64,000 nt of DNA from the NCBI RefSeq assembly GCF_014696715.1, contig NZ_JACJQO010000005.1, positions 248,001 through 312,000 on the forward strand. Direction: 5' to 3'. The stretch comes from Pseudanabaena sp. FACHB-2040 (lineage in GTDB: Bacteria; Cyanobacteriota; Cyanobacteriia; Phormidesmidales; Phormidesmidaceae). Positions 35,520 to 44,138 of the stretch are shown here, one piece after another. Below the pieces are notes generated by a model that ran no database searches, had not been told where the DNA came from, and saw only the letters and a list, made by a program, of their open reading frames with translations. The position numbers and the translations under genes were made by a program. Position 1 is the first letter of the stretch, and every line of letters begins with the position of its first letter.

Positions 35520-36707
35520 ATGGCTGCCAATCAATCTCGACCGTGGAAAAGACCTGGTCTATGGGCGTTAATCGGGGCTCTCCTGGTAGTAGGAGGGATA
35601 TCGTTTGTGACGGTACGCAATGTTCTCCAGAGCCGGCAAGAAGCTCGTGAGCTAGAGGCCCTGCCTCCGCCCCAGCAAGTTCAGGTAGCGGCATTGGGAC
35701 GTTTAGAGCCCCAGGGACGAGTCGTAGATGTAGCGGCTCCTGAAATGGGGCGACTGGGCGAAATTCAAGTCAAGGAGGGAGACTTGGTAGAAACGGGCCA
35801 GATTTTGGCCTATATGGACACCTACGAAATTCGCCAGGCTGAGCGCGACTACGCCGCCAGTCAGCTAGAAGAGGCCCGCACCCAGCTAGCAGCTGAGCGT
35901 CAGCGGGGCACATCTCGCGTTCAGGAGGCAAACACCCGCATTACCCAGGTTGATCCGCCCCAGCAGGCCGGAATTGCGGCCCAGGAAGCGGCGATTGACA
36001 GCCTGCAGGCCCAGCTTGACGTGGCCGAGATTGATCTGACCCGATTCCAGCGGCTTAGCGAGAGTGGGGCCTTATCTCGGCAAGAGCTAGATCGGCAGCA
36101 GGCGACGGTCGAGCGGCTCCGGGCCGACCTGCAAAATGCCCGCGCTACCCGCGATCGGCTGGTGCGGGAACGGGAAGGCAACCTCAGCAACGCCCAAGCT
36201 CAGGTGCAGTCGGCCCAGGCCGAAAACCGGCTGGCAGAAGTGGCAACTCGGGTACAGTCGGCTGAGCAAAATCTGGCGCTGGCCCAGGCTCAGCTAGATC
36301 GCACAGTGATCAAAGCGCCCCAGGCTGGGCAGGTGCTCGATATTTATGTCGAACCTGGTGAAGCAGTCTCTCCAGCAGAAACGCCGATTCTGGCCCTGGG
36401 CAATACCACCCAAATGTATGTAGTCGCCGAGGTTTACGAGACCGATATCGGACTGGTGCGGGCAGGGCAGCCGGTCACTATCACTAGCCGTAACGGAGCC
36501 TTTGATCAGGTTTTGACCGGCACTGTGGAGCGGGTTGGGCTGCAGATTTTCAAAAACGACATTCTTGACGATGATCCGGCAGCTAATGCTGATGCCCGTG
36601 TGGTGGAGGTGTGGGTGCGGGTCGATCAAAGTGAAGTAGTGGCCGGACTGACTAACCTTCAGGTCGATGTGGCTATTGATATTGAAAGGGCAGCGATCGC
36701 ACCATGA
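35520..36707 (+). CDS. DevB-like membrane fusion protein (HlyD family)
   Basis: The 395-residue protein has an N-terminal membrane anchor (about residues 13-33), a lipoyl-like half motif (VAALGRLEPQGRVVDVAAPE, then LGEIQVKEGDLVETGQ), a long coiled-coil hairpin (about 100-250), the second lipoyl half (TVIKAPQAGQVLDIYVEPGEAV) and a beta-barrel domain. It matches the DevB family of adaptor proteins that link a DevC/DevA ABC exporter to an outer-membrane TolC-type channel. It is the first gene of the operon and overlaps the next by 4 bp. Confidence 0.92.
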   Translation: MAANQSRPWKRPGLWALIGALLVVGGISFVTVRNVLQSRQEARELEALPPPQQVQVAALGRLEPQGRVVDVAAPEMGRLGEIQVKEGDLVETGQILAYMDTYEIRQAERDYAASQLEEARTQLAAERQRGTSRVQEANTRITQVDPPQQAGIAAQEAAIDSLQAQLDVAEIDLTRFQRLSESGALSRQELDRQQATVERLRADLQNARATRDRLVREREGNLSNAQAQVQSAQAENRLAEVATRVQSAEQNLALAQAQLDRTVIKAPQAGQVLDIYVEPGEAVSPAETPILALGNTTQMYVVAEVYETDIGLVRAGQPVTITSRNGAFDQVLTGTVERVGLQIFKNDILDDDPAANADARVVEVWVRVDQSEVVAGLTNLQVDVAIDIERAAIAP

Positions 36708-37852
36708 AACGGGTTCCTCTGTCGGTTCTAAATTTGCTGCACGACCGCACCCGGCTGCTGGTTGCGATCGCAGGTGTAGCCTTTGCCGTGTTGCTGATTT
36801 TCATGAACCTGGGCTTTTTGGGGGCGCTGCTGAGCACCACCACCAATTTCTTTGAGCAGTTCAATGGCGACATCTTTTTGATGTCGCCCCAATCACTAGA
36901 AATTAGCTCCACCGAGCCCTTTCCCCGCACCCGACTAAATCAGGTGGCGGGCATTGAAGGGGTGCAGCGGGTGATGCCCCTCTACTCCGACTATGCCCTC
37001 TGGAAAAACCCTGAGACTGGCCTCAGTCGAGCCATGTTTGTCTATGGCTACAATCTCCAAGATCCGGTTTTCCTCATGCCGGAGGTCAACACGCCCGAGG
37101 GCATCCGTATTTTGCAGCAGCCCAATACGGTCTTTATTGATCGGCTGTCTCGGCCCGAGTTTGGCCCCCAGACAACTGGGCTGGAAACCGAATCTGACCG
37201 GCGACGGGTCACTATCGGCGGTCAGTATAGCTTAGGTGGCGGCTTTGCTGCCGACGGCACCCTGCTGATGAGCGATCAAAACTTTCGCCGCTACTTTGCG
37301 CCCCGCCCGCTGACCCAGGTCAATCTAGGGGTGGTTTTGCTAGAGCCTGGGGTCAACCCGCAAAAAATGAAGGAGTCTATGCGGGCCTTGCTGCCTGCCG
37401 ATGTCAACATCTTTACCAAAGCTGAGATTATCGAGCACGACAGCACCTACTGGCTGCAGGCCACTTCTATCGGCTTTATCTTTGGCTTGGGCGTGCTGGT
37501 CTCTTTTGTGGTTGGCACCGTGATTGTCTACCAGATCCTCTATACCGATATCCGCGACCACCTGCGGGAATACGCCACCCTCAAAGCCATGGGCTATAGC
37601 AGCTGGTATTTGTTTAAGGTGGTGCTGCAGGAGGCGGTACTGCTAGCAGTCATGGGATACGTACCAGGCCTGATCGTTTCCCTGGGCCTTTACGCGATGA
37701 CCGTCAATGCCACTGATGGTGCTTTGCCAATGCAGATGACGCTGTTTCGAGTGGGGTTTGTGCTGACGCTGGCCCTGCTGATGTGCAGCCTCTCTGGGCT
37801 GATCTCAGTGCGGCGGGCTATGACGGCTGATCCTGCCGAAGTCTTTGCGTGA
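36704..37852 (+). CDS. DevC-like ABC exporter permease, first copy
   Basis: This 382-residue protein has the MacB/FtsX-like layout of DevC: one membrane segment at the N-terminus (about residues 20-44), a large extracytoplasmic domain (LMSPQSLEISSTEPFPRTRL, ALWKNPETGLSRAMF) and three membrane segments at the C-terminus, with the loop DHLREYATLKAMGYSSWYL. It overlaps the devB-like gene by 4 bp and is followed 8 bp later by a second, diverged devC-like gene. It may pair with that paralogue as a heterodimer. Confidence 0.9.
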   Translation: MKRVPLSVLNLLHDRTRLLVAIAGVAFAVLLIFMNLGFLGALLSTTTNFFEQFNGDIFLMSPQSLEISSTEPFPRTRLNQVAGIEGVQRVMPLYSDYALWKNPETGLSRAMFVYGYNLQDPVFLMPEVNTPEGIRILQQPNTVFIDRLSRPEFGPQTTGLETESDRRRVTIGGQYSLGGGFAADGTLLMSDQNFRRYFAPRPLTQVNLGVVLLEPGVNPQKMKESMRALLPADVNIFTKAEIIEHDSTYWLQATSIGFIFGLGVLVSFVVGTVIVYQILYTDIRDHLREYATLKAMGYSSWYLFKVVLQEAVLLAVMGYVPGLIVSLGLYAMTVNATDGALPMQMTLFRVGFVLTLALLMCSLSGLISVRRAMTADPAEVFA

Positions 37853-37860
37853 GGTGAGCG

Positions 37861-39039
37861 ATGTTTTTTAAGCGAACGCCGCTGGCGCTGCTCAACTTAA
37901 TCCACGACCGCCGCAAGTTTCTCACCTCAATGGCGGGTGTGGGGTTTGCGGTGGTGCTGATGTTTCTCTTTACAGGGTTTATGAATGCCCTGTTTGATAG
38001 CCAGCTGCAGCTGCTAGAGCGGTTCAATGGCGAGATTGTCATGGTCAACCGGCTTAAGACCAACATGTTTGTGCCGCGTGCCTTTGCCCGCAGGCGGCTG
38101 TACCAGGCCCGTTCCTTTGAGGGGGTAGAGGCGGCGTTTCCGATCTACATCAGCGATGCCAACTGGAAGAACCCAGAAACTCAGCGCACTCGGCCGGTGC
38201 GGGTGCTGGCCTTTAATCTGGCGGATCCGGTGCTGCTGCTGCCGGAGGTGTCGGCCCAGCTGAGCCAGCTACAGTTACCCGATACTGCCCTAATCGATCT
38301 GCGCGCCCGAGAAGAGGTGGGGCCAAAGCAGGCCGGGGTAATTTCTGAATTGGCTAAGCGGCAGCTCCGCATTGTCGGCACCTTTAGCCTGGGCACTGAC
38401 TTTGCCTCTGGCAATGGCAATCTAATCATGAGTGACCAGAACTTTCTGCGGTTTTTTGCCAACCGAGGCCCCAACGAAGATGAGCGCAGCTTTGCCACGA
38501 CCGACATTGGCCTAATCAAGGTGGTGCCGGGCACAGACGTAGACCGCCTGGTGCAAACGCTGCAGGCCAGCCTGCCTAATGATGTGTTGGTTTTGGCGAA
38601 GGATGGGCCAAATGGTTTTGTTGAGCGGGAGCGGACCTACTGGCAGGAAAACACCACCATTGGCTTTGTCTTTACGCTGCTGACGGCGATGGGCTTTGTC
38701 GTTGGCATTATTCTGGTCTACCAGATTCTCTATACCGATGTGGCCGATCACTGGTCAGAATATGCCACGCTCAAGGCAATGGGTTACAACAACCTGTTTC
38801 TACTGAATGTGGTGCTGCAGGAAGCCATTATTCTCTCGGTGCTGGGATTTATTCCTGGCTTTTTGGTCAGTGCGTTGATTTACAACGCAGCGGCGGGCAC
38901 TACAGGTCTGCTGTTTAAAATGACGACAGGGCGGATCATCGGCCTCTATGTCGCCACGTTTTTTATGTGCCTGATTTCAGGTGCGATCGCAGTTCGTAAA
39001 GTCCAGGCAACCGACCCTGCAGAGGTATTTGGTCTATGA
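37861..39039 (+). CDS. DevC-like ABC exporter permease, second copy
   Basis: This 392-residue DevC-type protein is clearly related to its upstream neighbour (FFKRTPLALLNLIHDRRKF, ANWKNPETQRTRPVR, DHWSEYATLKAMGYNNLFL), with differences throughout, so the pair is an old duplication. One N-terminal and three C-terminal membrane segments are visible. It overlaps the devA-like gene by 4 bp. Heterodimer formation with the first copy is inference. Confidence 0.9.
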   Translation: MFFKRTPLALLNLIHDRRKFLTSMAGVGFAVVLMFLFTGFMNALFDSQLQLLERFNGEIVMVNRLKTNMFVPRAFARRRLYQARSFEGVEAAFPIYISDANWKNPETQRTRPVRVLAFNLADPVLLLPEVSAQLSQLQLPDTALIDLRAREEVGPKQAGVISELAKRQLRIVGTFSLGTDFASGNGNLIMSDQNFLRFFANRGPNEDERSFATTDIGLIKVVPGTDVDRLVQTLQASLPNDVLVLAKDGPNGFVERERTYWQENTTIGFVFTLLTAMGFVVGIILVYQILYTDVADHWSEYATLKAMGYNNLFLLNVVLQEAIILSVLGFIPGFLVSALIYNAAAGTTGLLFKMTTGRIIGLYVATFFMCLISGAIAVRKVQATDPAEVFGL

Positions 39040-39827
39040 AACCTGCCAGCTCGACTGCTCCGGTAGATGCTTTTTCAGACGAGGCGGCCTCCAATAGCGC
39101 CGTTCACATCCGCAACCTAAACTACTTCTTTGGCCAGGGCGAGCTGAGAAAGCAGGTCCTGTATGACATCAATTTGAGCCTGCCCAAGGGCCAGATCGTG
39201 ATCATGACCGGCCCGTCTGGTTCGGGCAAAACCACGCTGCTCACCCTGATTGGGGCGCTGCGCTCAATCCACGAGGGCAGCCTGCAGGTGCTCGGCCAAG
39301 AATTGCGGGGTCTGGGCAACAGCAAGCTCGTCGAGGTGCGCCGCAATATTGGCTTTATTTTCCAGGCTCATAACCTGTTTGAGTCGCTGACGGCTTCCCA
39401 GAACGTAGAGATGGCGGTAGAGCTGGTAGGCAACTTCAAGAGCAAACGGCAGCAGGCCGCTACAATGCTCGGCCAGTTGGGTCTAGGCGAGCGGATTAAC
39501 TACAAGCCTGCCTCGCTCTCAGGGGGGCAGAAGCAGCGAGTTGCGATCGCACGTGCCCTAGTCAATGAGCCCCAGCTCATCTTGGCCGACGAACCGACCG
39601 CTGCCCTTGACAAAAAATCTGGCCGCGACGTGGTCACCATCATGCAGCACCTGGCCAAAAACGAAAACCGCACCATTCTCATGGTCACCCACGACAACCG
39701 CATCCTTGACGTGGCCGACCGCATTATCAACCTGGTAGACGGTCGCCTGGAGTCAGACGAAACCCTGGGCCACTTCCGGGAGACTCACGACCCCCAAAAA
39801 CTCGACGGCCAAATGTTTATTCTGTAA
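39036..39827 (+). CDS. DevA-like ABC exporter ATPase
   Basis: The 263-residue ATPase has Walker A GPSGSGKT (59-66), a signature LSGGQKQRVAIARAL, Walker B LILADEPTAALD and an H-loop in MVTHDNRI. It belongs to the DevA/LolD subgroup and would energise the two DevC-like permeases next to it. The start overlaps the second devC gene by 4 bp (ATGA), and the following gene begins 4 bp after the stop. DevBCA-type exporters in heterocyst formers export glycolipids, but many homologues are in non-heterocystous strains with other substrates. Confidence 0.94.
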   Translation: MKPASSTAPVDAFSDEAASNSAVHIRNLNYFFGQGELRKQVLYDINLSLPKGQIVIMTGPSGSGKTTLLTLIGALRSIHEGSLQVLGQELRGLGNSKLVEVRRNIGFIFQAHNLFESLTASQNVEMAVELVGNFKSKRQQAATMLGQLGLGERINYKPASLSGGQKQRVAIARALVNEPQLILADEPTAALDKKSGRDVVTIMQHLAKNENRTILMVTHDNRILDVADRIINLVDGRLESDETLGHFRETHDPQKLDGQMFIL

Positions 39828-39831
39828 CCCT

Positions 39832-40326
39832 ATGCCGATTCAGTTTGCTAGCGAAGTTCAGCAGCTGACCTACCAGAAAGTGGCCGACTACCTAGAAGGC
39901 TCTACCCTCTTTGGGGACACCTTGCGAACCAATCCCGACCTGCCCCAGTTCACCCTGCTCTACGGCTCCACCATGGTGGAGGTCGAGGTGCTGCCCTGGG
40001 AAGTTCACCCCTGGGAAGAAGCAGATCTCTGCACTGTGCGAGCCACTAGCTGCGTCACCATTGGCAGCAGCATCGACCACGAGTTGATGCACTTTCTGCT
40101 CACCGAAAACCGGCGGATGCGCTTCGGGGCCTTTCACTTAGACGGCGCTAACCAGGTGCTCTTTGCCGAAAATGTTTTGGGCGGCGAAAACATGGATCTG
40201 ATGGAGCTGCAGACCTGTATTCTCTCGGTTGTCACCATTGCCGACACCTACGACGACATCATTGCTCAGCGCTTTGGCGGGCAGCGAGCAGTAGATCTGC
40301 TAGCCGCGAATCCTCTACTCCTGTAA
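39832..40326 (+). CDS. YbjN-like (T3SS chaperone-fold) protein
   Basis: The 164-residue protein is a single alpha/beta domain with YQKVADYLEGSTLFGDTLRT, TLLYGSTMVEVEVLPWEV, ELMHFLLTENRRMRFGAFHL and LMELQTCILSVVTIADTYDD. This resembles the YbjN/type III secretion chaperone-like fold. It starts 4 bp after the exporter ATPase, so it is probably co-transcribed with the exporter. No catalytic motif is seen. The function is unknown. Confidence 0.75.
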   Translation: MPIQFASEVQQLTYQKVADYLEGSTLFGDTLRTNPDLPQFTLLYGSTMVEVEVLPWEVHPWEEADLCTVRATSCVTIGSSIDHELMHFLLTENRRMRFGAFHLDGANQVLFAENVLGGENMDLMELQTCILSVVTIADTYDDIIAQRFGGQRAVDLLAANPLLL

Positions 40327-40338
40327 GAGTGCCTGATC

Positions 40339-40752
40339 ATGACGCTTGAAAATCCCAGTATCCTTTCTCACGTTTCTATCGGCACCCAAGATTTTGACCG
40401 GGCGGTGGCTTTCTACGATGCCGTCTTGTCTACCCTGGGCTGTAAGCGAGTGATGGAGCACCCAGGGGCAGTGGCTTACGGCAAGCTGTATCCAGAATTT
40501 TGGGTAGGCATTCCCTTCGACAACCAGCCAGCCACGGTGGGCAATGGCACTCACTTTGGCTTCATTGCCCCTACCAAAGAGGCCGTCCATGCTTTTTATG
40601 AAGCGGCCCTAGCGGCAGGTGGAATAGGAGATGGCCCTCCTGGATCTCGCTCTGACTATGGCGAACCCTATTACGGCTGCTTTGTCCGCGACCCAGATGG
40701 ACACAAAATAGAGGCTGCCTTTTGGGACGAAACGCTAGCAGCATCTGATTAA
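40339..40752 (+). CDS. VOC-family (glyoxalase/dioxygenase-like) protein
   Basis: The 137-residue protein has the paired beta-alpha-beta modules of the VOC superfamily: LSHVSIGTQDFDRAVAFYDA at the start and PYYGCFVRDPDGHKIEAAFW at the end, with the metal-ligand positions His in LSHVSIG and Glu in KIEAAFW. Such proteins bind a divalent metal and act as lyases, dioxygenases or resistance proteins. The substrate is unknown. It lies 12 bp after the YbjN-like gene. Confidence 0.85.
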   Translation: MTLENPSILSHVSIGTQDFDRAVAFYDAVLSTLGCKRVMEHPGAVAYGKLYPEFWVGIPFDNQPATVGNGTHFGFIAPTKEAVHAFYEAALAAGGIGDGPPGSRSDYGEPYYGCFVRDPDGHKIEAAFWDETLAASD

Positions 40753-41060
40753 CCCAACACTGACCGGCTTTGATTAAAGCATTTGTCGTAGTGGTTTGGC
40801 TTTGCTAGTCCACTAGAGCCAAAGAGTAAGATTTGAGCGTTTTTGTTTTCGTGCCTGCTGCGATGCTTAGGGCATTCGCTTTAGGCTGCAGCAATTTTTG
40901 GGGGAAGCGGACCCATCAAACCTTTGGACGTCTTTGAATCTAACTCAGGACTTTAATCTGGCCTAGACCTTCTTACCTTCTACAGAAACGGCTAAAGAAA
41001 TGTAGCGTTACGATGTCAATAGACATTCATAAAAGTTCACGCTAGGTAACATTTCTGGTT
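40753..41060. other. Intergenic region with no recognised gene
   Basis: No open frame of interest, RNA gene or strong hairpin was found. It probably holds the promoter of the small downstream membrane protein, but no confident -35/-10 pair was identified. Confidence 0.5.
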
Positions 41061-41324
41061 ATGATTCCCGATTTGCTAGAGGCTACCCAAGACTACATGC
41101 AGCAGCTAAGCGCGCTAGAGGCCGCCTATCAGCGCGACGAAATTTCCATCGAAGAAGTCGATGCCAAGGTGGAAGAGCTGATGGTTGACCTGGGGCGCAC
41201 CCGGCGAGAGGCATTCAGCGCTCTTTGGGCTAGCTTCAGCAACGTTCTGCAAACTCAGTGGGAGACGGTAGCCGGATTTACAGGCATTGGCGTGCTGACC
41301 TATCTCTGGCTGGTAATTCGTTAG
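41061..41324 (+). CDS. Small membrane-anchored hypothetical protein
   Basis: The 87-residue protein has a charged helical N-terminal part (LLEATQDYMQQLSALEAAYQ, EISIEEVDAKVEELMVDLGR) and a C-terminal membrane segment (TVAGFTGIGVLTYLWLVIR). This is a tail-anchor-like layout. No family was recognised. It is upstream of a dehydrogenase gene on the same strand. Confidence 0.65.
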   Translation: MIPDLLEATQDYMQQLSALEAAYQRDEISIEEVDAKVEELMVDLGRTRREAFSALWASFSNVLQTQWETVAGFTGIGVLTYLWLVIR

Positions 41325-41399
41325 AGGCCTCCAGTGGGTAGAGGCAGTTTAGGCAGATGGTTTATTAAGCTCTGTCCAGGGTGTTTAAGAATTGTGCCT

Positions 41400-42350
41400 A
41401 TGAAAGCTGCCATCATTAATCGCTACGGCGAATCTTATGTCTTGCGATATACCGATGTTGAGCTTCCTCGCATCAAGTCCAATCAGATGTTAGTCAGGGT
41501 TTATGCAAGCAGCGTCAATCCGGTGGACTGGAAGATCAGAAAGGGCCTGCTCAAGCCGCTGACGGGCAGGCGGTTTCCAATGATTTTGGGATTTGATGTT
41601 GCAGGTGATGTGATACAGATTGGTAACGGGGTTACTCGGTTTCGGCCCGGAGATACGATCTACGCCCGGCTCGATCAGCTAGCTGGCGGAGCCTACGCCG
41701 AATATGCCGCAGTTTCCGAAAAAGTAGCGGCGCTTAAGCCAGCGAACATGTCCTATGAAGAGACAGCAGCAGTGCCGCTAGCCGGACTAACCGCCCTTCA
41801 GGCCTTGCGGGACGAAGGCAAGCTCAAGCCGGGCCAGAAGGTGCTGATTAATGGGGCTTCTGGTGGAGTGGGCACCTACGCTGTGCAGCTCGCTAAAGTG
41901 CTGGGTGCAGCTGAAGTGGTTGGCGTATGCAGCGCTAAAAATTTCGATCTAGTTAGGGAGCTGGGATGCGATCGCACCCTCGACTACACTAAACAAGACT
42001 TTACTCAGGAAGATACCCGCTACGACATCGTTTTTGACATTGTGGGCAACTGCTCCTTTGCCGACTGCAAACGGGTGCTGCAGCCAAGAGGCTTTTACAT
42101 CACCACTCAGCCCTACCCCCAAAACTTCCTCAAAAGTCTCGGGACAGCTCTGCTGCCCGGTCCTACCTACAAAGTAATTTTGCTCCGCTCCAACAGCCTC
42201 GACCTGACTTTTCTCAAAACTCAGATCGAGGCTGGCAAAATTCAGTCAGTGATTGACCGCACCTATCCACTCTCTGAGACAGCTGCTGCCCATGATTACA
42301 GTGAAGCGGAACACGCTACTGGGAAAATTGTGATCAGCACAGTGGCTTAG
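41400..42350 (+). CDS. NAD(P)-dependent alcohol dehydrogenase / quinone oxidoreductase (zinc-independent MDR)
   Basis: The product (316 residues from ATG 41400, MKAAIINRYG) has an MDR fold: a catalytic domain with ASSVNPVDWKIRKGL and GFDVAGDVIQIGNGVTRFRPGD, then a cofactor domain with NGASGGVGTYAVQLAKVLGA. It lacks the structural zinc Cys cluster, which points to the quinone oxidoreductase branch. It would reduce quinones or enones with NADPH. An open frame upstream to 41334 is not supported by a start signal. Confidence 0.88.
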   Translation: MKAAIINRYGESYVLRYTDVELPRIKSNQMLVRVYASSVNPVDWKIRKGLLKPLTGRRFPMILGFDVAGDVIQIGNGVTRFRPGDTIYARLDQLAGGAYAEYAAVSEKVAALKPANMSYEETAAVPLAGLTALQALRDEGKLKPGQKVLINGASGGVGTYAVQLAKVLGAAEVVGVCSAKNFDLVRELGCDRTLDYTKQDFTQEDTRYDIVFDIVGNCSFADCKRVLQPRGFYITTQPYPQNFLKSLGTALLPGPTYKVILLRSNSLDLTFLKTQIEAGKIQSVIDRTYPLSETAAAHDYSEAEHATGKIVISTVA

Positions 42351-42404
42351 GTTGAGGACACAGGAGAGGTAAGAGAGACGGAGAAGGTAAACGCGGTGGG
42401 ATAC

Positions 42405-42439
42405 GAGCCGGTGTTAGGATCAGTGAGAGACACCGGCTC
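42405..42439. other. 10-bp inverted repeat upstream of prxQ-like gene
   Basis: GAGCCGGTGT (42405-42414) and ACACCGGCTC (42430-42439) form a perfect stem with a 15-nt loop between the dehydrogenase and the peroxiredoxin genes. No T tract follows, so it may be a leader hairpin or weak terminator. A purine-rich stretch precedes it. Confidence 0.5.
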
Positions 42440-42473
42440 CAAAGCCTAAGCAATTATAAGGAGACATAGAGGT

Positions 42474-42911
42474 ATGGTTCTGTCTGTTGGCACTGAAGCG
42501 CCTGGATTTTCCGCCAAAGACGATGCTGGCAACACCGTTTCTCTCTCTGACTTCGCTGGAAAGACTGTAGTTTTGTATTTCTACCCTAAAGACGACACGC
42601 CTGGCTGCACTGTCGAGGCCCAGGGATTTCGTGACAAGTATGATGACTACCAAGGTAAAGACGCTGTTGTCCTAGGCGTTAGCCGCGATGACGAAGCTTC
42701 TCACAAGCTGTTTAAGGAAAAGCACGGCCTGCCCTTTTCCCTGCTGGCCGATACCGATGGCACCATTACCCAGTCCTACGATGTGGATGGTGGCGGCTAC
42801 TCTAAGCGCGTTACCTATATCATCAACGGCGATGGCGTGATTGATAAGGTCTTTGAAAAGGTGCAAACCTCTAGCCACGCTATCGATGTTTTGGCTGAAG
42901 TCGGCGCGTAG
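42474..42911 (+). CDS. Peroxiredoxin, BCP/PrxQ family, one-Cys form
   Basis: The 145-residue protein has the BCP/PrxQ core YFYPKDDTPGCTVEAQGFRD with the peroxidatic Cys45. The usual resolving Cys five residues on is Gln50, and there is no other cysteine in the protein. It must therefore use an external thiol, unlike two-Cys PrxQ enzymes. It reduces hydrogen peroxide and organic peroxides. The gene has its own promoter region with a 10-bp inverted repeat and ends at a good intrinsic terminator (42954-42990). Confidence 0.92.
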   Translation: MVLSVGTEAPGFSAKDDAGNTVSLSDFAGKTVVLYFYPKDDTPGCTVEAQGFRDKYDDYQGKDAVVLGVSRDDEASHKLFKEKHGLPFSLLADTDGTITQSYDVDGGGYSKRVTYIINGDGVIDKVFEKVQTSSHAIDVLAEVGA

Positions 42912-43361
42912 TTAAGGCTGTAAAGCGGCAGCTAACGGTATAAAGCGAAAAATAAGGGTGTGCCTCAAGCAGGCGCACCCTTGTTCTTTATCTACCGATG
43001 TTGTGACAGCTTACTGTGCCAGTTGACCTAGGTGACTGCTTTTAGCAAGCAATCTGCTCGCTGTCTGCCCTCTCATAATGTGCCCTAAGTAACCAAACGA
43101 GGAGCCTAGGCCCTTTCAGCACTGCCCTTTTCAGGCCTTTTCAGGGTTGGCAGTGTAACCGAGCAGGTTTTGCTGACACTCCACGAAGTGGTATAGCCCC
43201 GGGATATGAACCCCCCTCCCTGGCGCTACAACTATGAATACGAGGGCGAGCAACACCTCAAACTCGACACTCAAACCTCCCTGAATTAGCAAGGCTCAAA
43301 CAACCTCTAACGCCTCAGGGAATGTCTCAACTACACGCAGTTTGTTTCTTGGAGAACGTTC
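42912..43361. other. Intergenic region between prxQ-like gene and outer-membrane barrel gene
   Basis: It holds the terminator at 42954-42990, an inverted repeat CACTGCC...GGCAGTG (about 43119-43156) enclosing two CTTTTCAGG copies, and a small hairpin CCAC-GAA-GTGG near 43180. A 27-codon ORF at 43206-43289 has no support. This looks like a structured leader of the barrel gene or a small RNA. Confidence 0.5.
42954..42990 (+). terminator. Intrinsic terminator after the peroxiredoxin gene
   Basis: AAGGGTGTGCCT (42954-42965), loop CAAGC, AGGCGCACCCTT (42971-42982) form a 12-bp stem with one G-U pair, followed by TGTTCTTT. Confidence 0.85.
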
Positions 43362-43847
43362 ATGAAAGCTCGTCTATTCGCTTCTATCTCTTTGGGTCTC
43401 GCTGCTGCTGCGATCGCAGTTATGCCCACTGCTGCTAACGCTCAAACCGCCGCTACAGACTACAACTACATCGGTGCTGGTGTCGGCGCTGGTGGCCTAG
43501 GTGGCAGCAACATCGGTCTATCTGTTAACAGCAAACTCTCCGTTGCTGACCAGGTTTCTGTCCGCCCCGGTGTAATCACCAACTTTGACTTCGACAGCGA
43601 AGGCACCATCATCTCTGTGCCTGTGACCTACGACCTAGCTCCCATCACTGACGATGGTCGTCTGCTGCCCTACGTTGGCGGCGGTGTCTCTGTCGTCACT
43701 GGCGGTAATACCTCAGTAGGTCCGATGGCAACTGCAGGCGTTGACTACCGACTGAATGATAACTTCGTCCTCAACAGTGGCGTCAACGTGTCTTTCACCG
43801 GCAACACCCGCGTTAATGGCACTCTGGGCGTAGGCTACACGTTCTAA
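43362..43847 (+). CDS. Small outer-membrane beta-barrel protein
   Basis: The 161-residue protein has a signal peptide ending near residue 27 (TAANAQ), then amphipathic strands rich in Gly and aromatic/aliphatic alternation (YNYIGAGVGAGGLGGSNIGL, RLLPYVGGGVSVVTGG) and a C-terminal Phe (LGVGYTF), the usual terminal signature of outer-membrane barrels. It could be a small porin or structural barrel of 8 strands. The ATG at 43362 is preceded by GGAGA. Two inverted repeats follow the stop. Confidence 0.82.
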   Translation: MKARLFASISLGLAAAAIAVMPTAANAQTAATDYNYIGAGVGAGGLGGSNIGLSVNSKLSVADQVSVRPGVITNFDFDSEGTIISVPVTYDLAPITDDGRLLPYVGGGVSVVTGGNTSVGPMATAGVDYRLNDNFVLNSGVNVSFTGNTRVNGTLGVGYTF

Positions 43848-43863
43848 GTAGCCTGGAAAGCTT

Positions 43864-43895
43864 CTTGAAGGTTGAAAGCTAGCTCAACCTTCAAG
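43864..43895 (+). terminator. Inverted repeat after the outer-membrane barrel gene
   Basis: CTTGAAGGTTGA (43864-43875) and TCAACCTTCAAG (43884-43895) form a perfect 12-bp stem with an 8-nt loop. ATTTCT follows, a weak T tract. It probably ends the barrel gene transcript together with the next hairpin. Confidence 0.65.
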
Positions 43896-43956
43896 ATTTC
43901 TAAAAGGTCACCAGTCGTTAGGTTATTGGTGACAGCGAAAGACAAATAACATATAG

Positions 43957-43998
43957 CCAGAGAAGCTGATCCAACTGGGTCAGCTTCTCTGGTTTAAG
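43957..43998 (+). terminator. Strong intrinsic terminator
   Basis: CCAGAGAAGCTGA (43957-43969) and TCAGCTTCTCTGG (43980-43992) form a perfect 13-bp stem with a 10-nt loop. TTTAAGCTTT follows. Confidence 0.8.
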
Positions 43999-44104
43999 CT
44001 TTAGAAAGATTTCTTCGCAGCACCTTGAAAAGAGATGCCCTGTTTAGAGGTCATCGTGAGTTACTGAGTCTCAACCTTCCCTGCAAAAAATTTGTACTCT
44101 ATAG

Positions 44105-44133
44105 TTGACGCGCAGGCACAGCTATTCTATGCT
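44105..44133 (+). promoter_or_regulatory. Consensus-like sigma70 promoter of a candidate RNA
   Basis: TTGACG (44105-44110), a 17-bp spacer and TATGCT (44128-44133) make one of the best promoter matches in the window. There is no gene within 330 bp downstream, so it drives either a small RNA or a long leader of the gene at 44470. Confidence 0.6.
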
Positions 44134-44138
44134 CTGTC

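Noticed and set aside
43206-43289. 27-codon ORF upstream of the outer-membrane barrel gene
   Set aside because: Too short, and no ribosome site at a good distance.
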